In this document: positions 1-5,073 of the stretch, piece after piece
How the letters are laid out: every line of letters begins with the position of its first letter
How positions within the stretch are numbered: the stretch's first letter is position 1
DNA from: DATIJJ01 sp964612855
GTDB lineage: Bacteria; Pseudomonadota; Gammaproteobacteria; DSM-16500
DNA: 8,081 nucleotides
Direction: 5' to 3'
NCBI GenBank assembly: GCA_964612855.1
Contig: CAZTDR010000090.1
Span: 1 to 8,081 of the forward strand
Notes under the pieces: generated by a model
What the model was told of the DNA's origin: nothing
The model's database searches: none
What the model saw: only the letters and a program-made list of their open reading frames with translations
Translations under genes and position numbers: made by a program

Positions 1-34
1 GTATATACCTATTCCACCTCAAGATGTGAACTTC

Positions 35-107
35 GTCATCCCCGAATGCTTCTGTCGGGGATCTGTCCACCGATGAGAAGATCCCCGATAAAGGATTCAG
101 GGATGAC
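35..107. repeat. REP-like dispersed hairpin repeat
   Basis: Two arms (35-64 and 79-107) are near-perfect inverted copies. Both outer ends read GTCATCCC and both inner ends read CGGGGATCT when the right arm is reverse-complemented. They differ by a few substitutions and one indel, around a 14-nt spacer. The element lies downstream of the acetyltransferase gene, which ends at 126 on the minus strand, so it could also fold in the transcript and act as a 3' stabiliser or terminator. There is no T-run, so a classic intrinsic terminator is not claimed. The pattern is typical of dispersed palindromic repeats in gammaproteobacterial genomes; the family name is unknown to me. Confidence 0.75.
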
Positions 108-125
108 ATCAAATCCACATCGACT

Positions 126-665
126 CTATACGGTAGGGTTTTCCCTAGGTAAAGGTGACGCCACTCTCAATGTTTTTTGATAAAATATACAGGGAACTCC
201 ATACATAATGGCCTGTTTATAATATTCCATTCCACATTTTTGCATGACCCGTTCCGATGCTTTATGTTCTATAGGCGTAAATGCAATGATTTTATCAATT
301 GAAATATTTTCTTTAGCCCAAGCTAATAAAGCATTTAATGCCTCCGTTGCTAATCCCTGGCCCCAAAATTTTTTAAGAAAAACGTAACCGACTTCAATTT
401 CACCCGTACTTATCTGTTTAAAGCCACATCGTCCAACAAATTCGCCCGTAGCGAGTTCCACTGCGATAAAAACTCCGTAATGGTTTTGTAAAAAATATTG
501 AATATTGCGTTGAATATTGATTTTGATTTCTTCTGGCGTTGGCATCCGCATGGGGAAAAACGCTCTCACTTCAGGATCGTTATCCAGCTGGATTAAATCT
601 GCTAAATCGTTTTCTTGATAAAGACGATACCCAAGTCGATCTGACGTAAAAATTGCTTCGGTCAT
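126..665 (-). CDS. GNAT-family N-acetyltransferase (RimJ/RimL-like)
   Basis: This 179-residue protein is a full-length GNAT enzyme of the Acetyltransf_3 (RimJ/RimL) type, expected to move an acetyl group from acetyl-CoA to an amine in the cytoplasm. The substrate cannot be told from sequence. It begins with the usual TSDRLGYRLYQENDL first strand and helix. The central strands are FIAVEL and FVGRCGF (about 66-82) and IEVGYVF (90-96). The acetyl-CoA pyrophosphate loop is WGQGLATEA (101-109), and the final fold motif is ASERVMQKCGM (136-146). The ATG at 663-665 directly follows the TA flank of the palindromic element at 668-827, so its present leader, including a possible GAGG ribosome-binding site 10 nt upstream, lies inside that element. 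The last ten or so residues (PLPRENPTV) look like an unconserved tail. It could be a cargo gene or a resistance-type acetyltransferase; the family call is secure, the role is not. Confidence 0.9.
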   Translation of the reverse strand: MTEAIFTSDRLGYRLYQENDLADLIQLDNDPEVRAFFPMRMPTPEEIKINIQRNIQYFLQNHYGVFIAVELATGEFVGRCGFKQISTGEIEVGYVFLKKFWGQGLATEALNALLAWAKENISIDKIIAFTPIEHKASERVMQKCGMEYYKQAIMYGVPCIFYQKTLRVASPLPRENPTV

Positions 666-667
666 TA

Positions 668-827
668 GGGCGTGTCCTCATTCTATTTGTGCTGTTTAAA
701 AAGCGGTAAAATCGGCCAAACTAGGCGAAAATTTTCGTTAAATAGCGGTGCTATTCGCCTCAAATTTTCGCACATTTTGCCTCGATTTCCCACTTTTTAA
801 ACAGCACAAATAGATGAGGACATGCCC
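668..827. mobile_element. 160-bp palindromic MITE-like element with TA flanks
   Basis: The whole element is a near palindrome centred at about 748. The left end starts GGGCGTGTCCTCATTCTATT and the right end, reverse-complemented, starts GGGCATGTCCTCATCTATT. Both continue through TTGTGCTGTTTAAAAAG, then diverge slightly and match again at GCGAAAATTT. The centre is a perfect 6-bp stem (AATAGC/GCTATT) with a 3-nt loop. TA dinucleotides flank both ends (666-667 and 828-829), as expected for a TA target duplication of the IS630/Tc1-mariner kind. No transposase is encoded, so it would be a non-autonomous element mobilised in trans. The parent transposon is not identified. As RNA it would form a very long hairpin between the rep and acetyltransferase genes. 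Confidence 0.8.
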
Positions 828-2251
828 TATGCTTCTTCTGTCGATTTTAATAATTCATGTTGTGGTGCTAACTTTTGTAACTCTTTCCATGCGAGGCAAC
901 TTTTTTCGGGTAAATCCTCAATAAATTGCTCTATTGAGATAATACTCGCTTCTAAATCCGGCAATATTTTTAAAGCAAATTGCCGTAACATGGCTTTAAT
1001 TTGCGGTGCTTGCATGACGGTATCTTGATTATATTTGTGGCGTTGCAATTTCAAAATGGTGCGTATGGAGCTTGCTGCATAATCCCGAAAATCTTGCATG
1101 AAATGCGCGTATTCAATCGGATCTAATTGCTGGATAGACTGATCAATCAATTGTTCACGATAAGAAAAATAAGCGCGCCGAATTTTCTTAACGGCTGTTT
1201 GCAATTTTTTAAGGGTAGCCGCTTGTTCCAGACCTTGGTGATGCTGCTCTATCAGCTGATTGGTACTGTTTTTAGGTGCCTGATAATTATGTTTAAGCGC
1301 ACTTAAAAAATACGCTGCCATATTCTGCACTCTGCCCTGTTGGAAATTATTGGACAGTTCGATGACCTGTATTTTTTCTAAAATAAAAGCAGGCTCATAT
1401 TCCTGCATCACTTGTTTCGCCTGTTCCAATAACAAACCGTAATCGCGAGTCATCTTTATGATTAAGTCATCCTCTGCTTGAGATGCTGCCTCGATATTTT
1501 CTGCATGAGGCCCCCCTAACCGTACTTTTTTGGCGCGTTCTTTCATGCTAAAACGCACTTTGACCACTTGTTTGCCTTCTCGCCATACTTCCGCTTCGAC
1601 AATTAAATCTGAGTAGGTATTCACCTCTTCGACAGATTTATCTAATACGCGGCGTTTAAAATCGCGGAAAATAGTATATTTATCAGAAGGAACGCCCATT
1701 AATTTGCGAAAAAGATCCATTTCAAACCATTTGGTAAACCCCAGTCCCCGGTAACGAATACAATTTTCGTACAAGGCTAACCCATAACTGGATTTAAAAC
1801 GCGATTGAATAAATAAATTGATCTTGCCAAACATAGTAGGTGAATGCAGTAATTGCTTCATGCGTGGCGAATAAGCATAGAGGCAAATAGGACCCTTTAA
1901 GCTAACGCTGGCCAATATCGAGCTTGCTGTCCAATCTTCTAAACCGGTTATGTCATTTACCACATTCCATTCAATCACAGTGGACAACAATCCTTTTAAA
2001 GCGTCTTTGATAGCTGCATGATTATGGCCGTTATACGCAATGAGCTTACAGAGTTCCTTAATCGTGATTTCGTGTTCTTCTTTTAGCAAGAGTTCTTTAT
2101 AAGCATGATAAAGTAAGGCGTTACTAATTTTACGTTGCAACAAACTTAACGTGTTTGAGCAATGAATAGTGGCCGCATGCTTTTTTAATTCATGGCCAGT
2201 CGTCTTTTTTTCCAATCCCACATCCGTCACAGGTAATCCCATATCCGTCAC
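827..2251 (-). CDS. repA: Plasmid replication initiator, Rep_3 (RepA/RepB) family
   Basis: This 474-residue protein is predicted to bind the adjacent iterons, melt the origin and recruit helicase. It has two winged-helix domains of the Rep_3 family. WH1 (about 30-145) contains SLLQRKISNALLYHA, and WH2 (about 150-240) carries the family signature SYGLALYENCIRYRG, then FRKLMGV, FRDFKRRVLDKSVEEVN and SDLIVEAEVWREGKQV. Residues from about 240 to 474 form a long, mostly helical extension with a MAAYFLSALKHNY segment; many family members are nearer 250-350 residues. The start is uncertain. The GTG at 2251 lies inside an iteron, and the ATG at 2240-2242 (codon 4) is an alternative. An AAGGA lies 3 nt before the GTG and 12 nt before the ATG, so neither spacing is ideal. 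The TAG stop takes its G from the palindromic element. Likely autoregulated through the iterons. Confidence 0.92.
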   Translation of the reverse strand: MTDMGLPVTDVGLEKKTTGHELKKHAATIHCSNTLSLLQRKISNALLYHAYKELLLKEEHEITIKELCKLIAYNGHNHAAIKDALKGLLSTVIEWNVVNDITGLEDWTASSILASVSLKGPICLYAYSPRMKQLLHSPTMFGKINLFIQSRFKSSYGLALYENCIRYRGLGFTKWFEMDLFRKLMGVPSDKYTIFRDFKRRVLDKSVEEVNTYSDLIVEAEVWREGKQVVKVRFSMKERAKKVRLGGPHAENIEAASQAEDDLIIKMTRDYGLLLEQAKQVMQEYEPAFILEKIQVIELSNNFQQGRVQNMAAYFLSALKHNYQAPKNSTNQLIEQHHQGLEQAATLKKLQTAVKKIRRAYFSYREQLIDQSIQQLDPIEYAHFMQDFRDYAASSIRTILKLQRHKYNQDTVMQAPQIKAMLRQFALKILPDLEASIISIEQFIEDLPEKSCLAWKELQKLAPQHELLKSTEEA

Positions 2252-2315
2252 GTTTCCTTCCCAAAAGCGTCACACTTTATCCCACAAGTGTCACAAGTTA
2301 TCCCATATTCGTCAC
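2216..2315 (-). repeat. Five-iteron array (replication origin, Rep-binding)
   Basis: Five 15-bp direct repeats, read in the rep direction as GTGAC-N3-TNTGGGA or close to it, occupy 2216-2230, 2237-2251, 2259-2273, 2280-2294 and 2301-2315. The start-to-start spacing is 21, 22, 21 and 21 bp, so they lie on nearly the same helix face. On the plus strand the units are TCCCACATCCGTCAC, TCCCATATCCGTCAC, TCCCAAAAGCGTCAC, TCCCACAAGTGTCAC and TCCCATATTCGTCAC. Next to a Rep_3 initiator, such repeats are the expected initiator-binding sites. The first two lie within the rep reading frame, where they encode its N-terminus. The outermost one overlaps the predicted rep transcription start, which fits autorepression. 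Confidence 0.92.
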
Positions 2316-2426
2316 AATTAAGCGGTTTATTTTTATATTTTTCAATAGGTTAAACTTAGCTAAACAAAAGATAAACTAAAGATAAACAAAAAACACAACT
2401 CATTAGTGCTGTTCTTATTTAATTAA
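2316..2426. other. AT-rich origin unwinding region (predicted DUE)
   Basis: This gene-free stretch between the iterons and the parA leader is very AT-rich. It contains four TAAAC repeats ending at 2355, 2365, 2376 and 2387, a 10-11 bp step close to one helical turn. The last two sit in a clean 11-bp repeat, AAAGATAAAC, at 2367-2376 and 2378-2387. An 8-bp TTAATTAA palindrome follows near 2419. AT-rich repeats next to iterons are where iteron-plasmid initiators normally open the duplex. I found no convincing consensus DnaA box (TTWTNCACA). The function is inferred from position and composition. Confidence 0.6.
2317..2345 (-). promoter_or_regulatory. Predicted rep promoter abutting the iterons
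   Basis: On the minus strand a -35 TTGAAA (2340-2345, five of six to consensus) is followed after 17 bp by CTTAAT (2317-2322, four of six). Transcription would start near 2310, inside the outermost iteron (2301-2315), leaving a leader of about 60 nt to the GTG at 2251. Rep bound to the iterons would block this promoter, the usual autoregulation of iteron plasmids. The elements are seen; promoter activity is inferred. Confidence 0.55.
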
Positions 2427-2463
2427 CTTATATATCATGGCACTAGCTTGATCATATAGTAAG
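2427..2463 (+). promoter_or_regulatory. Candidate parA promoter/operator inverted repeat
   Basis: An imperfect inverted repeat pairs CTTATATATCA (2427-2437) with TGATCATATAGTAAG (2449-2463), whose reverse complement is CTTACTATATGATCA. The arms differ by small indels. A good -10 (TATAGT, 2455-2460) lies inside the right arm, but no good -35 is visible at 16-18 bp. The position, just upstream of the par operon, suits autoregulation by the RHH protein, ParA or ParB, or a partition site. This is a weak call based on symmetry and location only. Confidence 0.35.
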
Positions 2464-2496
2464 ATGTAAGGTAATACAACTTAAGGAGCGAGTCAC

Positions 2497-3372
2497 ATGA
2501 AAGTGATAGCCTTTCTCAATAATAAAGGTGGTGTTGGCAAAACCACATGCAGTAGAACCATGGCTGAATATCTTAGCAAAGTCAAAAAAATACCCACTCT
2601 AGCTATCGATTTTGACCCCCAATGTAATTTTTCTCACCAATATCTCAAAATGGAAATCGATCCGGCGGCACCTGAAGGATTAATGCCACCTATTCATCCA
2701 GATTATGATCATAATGATCCAAATGATCAGGACTGGGATGGCAGAAGTAGTATCTCAGAAATTTTTTATGGGCAAGGAGTGATGCCTTATCCTACCTATA
2801 TAGAACATTTGGATCTGGCACCGGGGCACGCAGAAAAATTACTTGCTGCAGAATCGGTCAGAAAATCAGAAGTTGTAGAAAAAGTTCACAAGCAATTGAC
2901 GAATTTTTTAGCGTCTCCCGATGTTCAAGCAGCCTATAAAGCCGTTGTCATCGATACGGCGCCTTCAAAAGGCCCCTTGACAGTCAGTGTGATTAAAGCA
3001 GCTACTCATATTGTGATTCCTTCTGTGATGGAAGAACAACCGGTTCAAGGGATTTATGGCATGTTGCAATTATGGATGCAGGAATCATTAGCGCGAGATA
3101 AACAACGACCATTACAATTAGTGGGTATTTTACCTAATATGTTTAAGCAGACACGATTACATAAAGATATTTTAAAAAGTCTGCAAGATAATGCGGCAAT
3201 TGGTAAATACATCCTACCTGTTAAATTGAGTCAGCGAATTGTGTTTGCTGAGATCGACTCAGAAGATGCTAACCCGCATTCCATTTTTGATTTTCAGGGA
3301 AATCACGTTGCTAAAGATGAAGCGTTAGAAGTCTGTCATTACATTGCTGAGAGGATATTTGCTAATGAGTAA
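2497..3372 (+). CDS. parA: ParA partition ATPase (Walker-type, no N-terminal HTH)
   Basis: This 291-residue ParA/MinD-type ATPase is predicted to form an ATP-dependent nucleoid-bound gradient that positions the replicon through ParB. The deviant Walker A, KGGVGKTT, is at residues 10-17 with the signature lysine K10. The A' motif LAIDFDPQCNFS follows at 36-46, and the Walker B region VVIDTAPSKGP at 150-160. The later PSVMEEQPVQGI matches the family switch area. The ATPase motif begins at the N-terminus, so there is no separate HTH domain as in P1/F ParA; operon control must come from elsewhere, perhaps ParB or the RHH protein. An insertion rich in Asp, Asn and Pro (about 53-83) sits between A' and the next helix. 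The ATG has AAGGAG 8 nt upstream (2483-2488). The gene overlaps parB by 8 nt. Confidence 0.95.
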   Translation: MKVIAFLNNKGGVGKTTCSRTMAEYLSKVKKIPTLAIDFDPQCNFSHQYLKMEIDPAAPEGLMPPIHPDYDHNDPNDQDWDGRSSISEIFYGQGVMPYPTYIEHLDLAPGHAEKLLAAESVRKSEVVEKVHKQLTNFLASPDVQAAYKAVVIDTAPSKGPLTVSVIKAATHIVIPSVMEEQPVQGIYGMLQLWMQESLARDKQRPLQLVGILPNMFKQTRLHKDILKSLQDNAAIGKYILPVKLSQRIVFAEIDSEDANPHSIFDFQGNHVAKDEALEVCHYIAERIFANE

Positions 3373-4378
3373 GAAAAAACGTTTTGGTGTGTCGCAAGCG
3401 TTAACGCGAGGCTTAAGTGAAACAATTCATGTCGTTGAAAATAATGCGGGTATGTTTAGGAATGTTGTCTTGCCTTTATCACGTATCGAATTAGATCCTC
3501 ATAACCCACGGAAATTGGCAATTTCATTAAACGATGTTCAAGAAGGATTGCAGAAAAATGATCCTGCTTACGAACGTAAAGTAGCCGAATTAGAAAAATT
3601 GCGTGAATTAGCTCATACCATTGAAACCAATGGGGTGATTAATCCTATTGTGGTTTATAAGCTAGGGGAAGCGTATCGTGTTGTAGCAGGTGAAAGACGT
3701 TCATTGGCTTCTTTCTTGGCCGGTAAGCAAGAAATTGAAGCGCGTGTTTTTAATGAAAAACCAAAAGGGTTTGAATTAAAACTGATTCAATGGATAGAAA
3801 ACACAGCGCGCGAAGATCTAACCTTGGATGAACGCATTGGTAATATTCGCGACATTATTGACGCATACCAAGAGCAACATAGCGTATCTGATTTATCCGC
3901 AACCTTATTAAAAAATATTACGGGTCTTTCTCTGTCGCAAGCAAGCTATTATCTTGCTGTATTAAATGCGCCAAGTGATATCAAACATGCGATTGAGAAT
4001 GGCAAAATTGGCAGTTTGGACAAGGCAGCCATTATTGCTGGGATTGATTCCGATGCTCTGCGTAATCAAGCTTTAATGGCATGTATCGATGGCTGCAGCT
4101 TGAAAGAATTACGCCAAATTATTACAAAAGAAAAAATGGCGCAAAAAAAGCCTATTGTGCAAACAACACCTAAACGAGGTCGTACCATCACTCGGGTTAA
4201 TATGGGATTTACTTTGAATACGAGCGTAGTTGAAACCATTGTTTCATCAGTCGTAGCCCAACCCGAATTTAAGAAATATGCGGATGTTTTTTCAAAAGTG
4301 AACTGGGATCACTATGATCATACAGCCCGTGCTTTTCAAAAATTAATTGAAATTTTGGAACATGAAATAGTGAGATAG
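3365..4378 (+). CDS. parB: ParB centromere-binding CTPase
   Basis: This 337-residue ParB/Spo0J/KorB-type protein should bind a parS site, use CTP to spread as a clamp and stimulate ParA. The N-domain opens with PLSRIELDPHNPRK (37-50). The arginine-rich CTP-site motif YRVVAGERRSLA is at 104-115 and the second conserved motif ENTAREDLTLDE at 145-156. An HTH with LSLSQASYYLAVL spans about 188-200, and IGSLDKAAIIAG follows at 215-226. The rest (about 230-337) is a basic linker (KKPIVQTTPKRGRT) and a probable dimerisation domain. An insertion of about 20 charged residues (56-80) lies between the first strand and the helix before INPI. I chose the ATG at 3365 over the upstream one at 3344 because GAGAGGA (3349-3355) stands 9 nt before it and it gives a normal MSKKKRFG start. 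It overlaps the parA stop, so the two are probably coupled. Confidence 0.94.
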   Translation: MSKKKRFGVSQALTRGLSETIHVVENNAGMFRNVVLPLSRIELDPHNPRKLAISLNDVQEGLQKNDPAYERKVAELEKLRELAHTIETNGVINPIVVYKLGEAYRVVAGERRSLASFLAGKQEIEARVFNEKPKGFELKLIQWIENTAREDLTLDERIGNIRDIIDAYQEQHSVSDLSATLLKNITGLSLSQASYYLAVLNAPSDIKHAIENGKIGSLDKAAIIAGIDSDALRNQALMACIDGCSLKELRQIITKEKMAQKKPIVQTTPKRGRTITRVNMGFTLNTSVVETIVSSVVAQPEFKKYADVFSKVNWDHYDHTARAFQKLIEILEHEIVR

Positions 4379-4383
4379 CAGCA

Positions 4384-4743
4384 ATGACTAAAAAAATAAT
4401 GACCTCAATAAAGTTACAAAAATTACTTCATTATAAAATGCAGCAACGCATTATCAGTGACGGATATGGGATGCGGGGTAAAAGTAAATGGATTTTAGAA
4501 TCTATCGAAGATTTCTTACAATTACCTGATTATCCCTCACTCGTGGATATTGCTGTTGAAATGGAACAATTAACTGAAATAGTGAGTATTCGGCTCTCTG
4601 AAGAACTCATGACAAAGTTAGATTTAGCTATTATTCAAGTACGTCGACAATTTCCTGCTATGGAAGGGGTTAAGAGTAATCTTATTCGTGCGAGTATCAT
4701 GCAACGCTTAATTCGCGAGTCAGCTTCGGTGACCGAATATTAG
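4384..4743 (+). CDS. Small tandem ribbon-helix-helix DNA-binding protein
   Basis: This 119-residue protein appears to contain two ribbon-helix-helix units. The first has a strand at about 5-11 (IMTSIKL), a helix at 12-25, a GYGMRGKSKWI turn and a second helix through SIEDFLQ (39-46). The second has the strand EIVSIRL (65-71), the helix SEELMTKLDLAIIQVRRQF (72-90) and the helix SNLIRASIMQRLIRE (98-112), a textbook RHH_1/CopG pattern. A tandem unit could act as a pseudo-dimer on DNA. It starts 5 nt after the parB stop with only a poor Shine-Dalgarno, which points to coupling with parB. ATG at 4399 (codon 6) is an alternative start. Likely roles are repression of the par operon or acting as a partition or copy-number accessory. 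An exact Rep iteron lies in its coding sequence at 4457-4471. The fold is fairly secure; the role is inferred. Confidence 0.75.
   Translation: MTKKIMTSIKLQKLLHYKMQQRIISDGYGMRGKSKWILESIEDFLQLPDYPSLVDIAVEMEQLTEIVSIRLSEELMTKLDLAIIQVRRQFPAMEGVKSNLIRASIMQRLIRESASVTEY
4457..4471 (+). repeat. Exact Rep iteron inside the RHH gene
   Basis: The 15 bases GTGACGGATATGGGA are identical to the reverse complement of the origin iteron at 2237-2251, and the match extends to 16 with the next T. It lies on the plus strand, opposite in orientation to the origin array. It encodes Ser-Asp-Gly-Tyr-Gly, in another frame from the rep N-terminus. A chance exact 15-mer match in 8 kb is very unlikely, so it is probably a real Rep-binding site or a trace of recombination. 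Confidence 0.7.
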
Positions 4744-4748
4744 GTTAA

Positions 4749-4780
4749 CCTATTGAAAAAAATAGGAATTAATTGTTTTT
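4749..4780 (+). terminator. Weak candidate terminator of the par operon
   Basis: CCTATT (4749-4754) and AATAGG (4761-4766) form a 6-bp stem around GAAAAA, flanked by further AT pairing (TTAA on each side). TTGTTTTT follows at 4773-4780. It lies just after the stop of the RHH gene. The stem is short and low in GC, so efficiency is doubtful; the hairpin repeat at 4805-4882 may help. Confidence 0.4.
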
Positions 4781-4804
4781 AAATCCTCGTTATAATTATC
4801 GAAA

Positions 4805-4882
4805 TTGTAGGGGCATGACGTGCCCTGCCCGGCGGCTTCAGCGAGATATGCAGCACGGGCACGGCACGCCGTGCCCCTACAA
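4805..4882. repeat. GC-rich REP-like hairpin repeat
   Basis: The left arm (4805-4830, beginning TTGTAGGGGCATGACGTGCC) and the right arm (4857-4882) are inverted copies with about 23 of 26 positions matching, separated by a 26-nt spacer. GC content is far above the surrounding sequence. The right arm is followed by a short A-run. The TTGTAGGGGC end recurs at 7915-7924, so this is one of a dispersed family. It could form a strong RNA hairpin between the par operon and the next gene. Confidence 0.8.
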
Positions 4883-4905
4883 AAATAGATTTACGCAACA
4901 ACGCC

Positions 4906-4929
4906 ACGGGTGAACACATCCGCCCTTAC
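4906..4929. repeat. Partial copy of the GTAGGGGCGG repeat family
   Basis: Read on the minus strand, this stretch is GTAAGGGCGGATG followed by TGTTCACCCG. It resembles the start of the repeat at 7917 (GTAGGGGCGGATTCGTG). It looks like a single decayed arm beside the complete hairpin at 4805-4882. The match is short and partly subjective. Confidence 0.35.
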
Positions 4930-4949
4930 TCGCAGCGAGCCCACTAACT

Positions 4950-4990
4950 GTGACATCTATGGGATACCTTCCGGTGTGACGTTTATGGGA
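4950..4990 (+). repeat. Two iteron-like sites upstream of the phosphodiesterase gene
   Basis: GTGACATCTATGGGA (4950-4964) and GTGACGTTTATGGGA (4976-4990) keep both conserved ends of the origin iteron, GTGAC and TATGGGA, and differ only in the variable middle. They are 26 bp apart start to start, against 21-22 bp in the origin, and point the opposite way to the origin array. They end about 20 bp before a predicted promoter. Rep binding here is inferred; it could serve copy control, DNA pairing or local repression. Confidence 0.7.
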
Positions 4991-5010
4991 TGCACTTTGC
5001 ATAATATTGT

Positions 5011-5039
5011 TCTACATAGAACACAGATTGAGGTATGCT
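5011..5039 (+). promoter_or_regulatory. Predicted promoter of the phosphodiesterase gene
   Basis: TCTACA (5011-5016, four of six to the -35 consensus) and TATGCT (5034-5039) are separated by 17 bp. Transcription would begin near 5046, with a leader of about 28 nt. AAGGA at 5061-5065 sits 8 nt before the ATG at 5074. The two iteron-like sites at 4950-4990 lie just upstream. This is a moderate sequence-only prediction. Confidence 0.45.
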
Positions 5040-5073
5040 GATGCGGAATTTAAGTTAGAAAAGGACGTTTAAA

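Noticed and set aside
822..1028. Plus-strand reading frame opposite the rep 3' end
   Set aside because: It is a shadow of the well-supported rep gene and starts inside the palindromic element; its translation has no recognisable features.
2276..2310. DnaA boxes in TTTATCCCACA and GTTATCCCATA
   Set aside because: Both have an extra C compared with TTATCCACA and are explained by the iteron sequence TCCCA; no other DnaA box was convincing.
3344..3364. Upstream ATG for parB adding MLRGYLL
   Set aside because: The ATG at 3365 has GAGAGGA at a proper distance and the usual stop/start overlap with parA; the upstream one has no good ribosome-binding site.
4729..4744. GTGACCGAATATTAGG at the end of the RHH gene as a further iteron
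   Set aside because: It resembles the iteron at 2301-2315 but needs an inserted base and lacks the conserved TGGGA end. I treated it as chance or too decayed to call.
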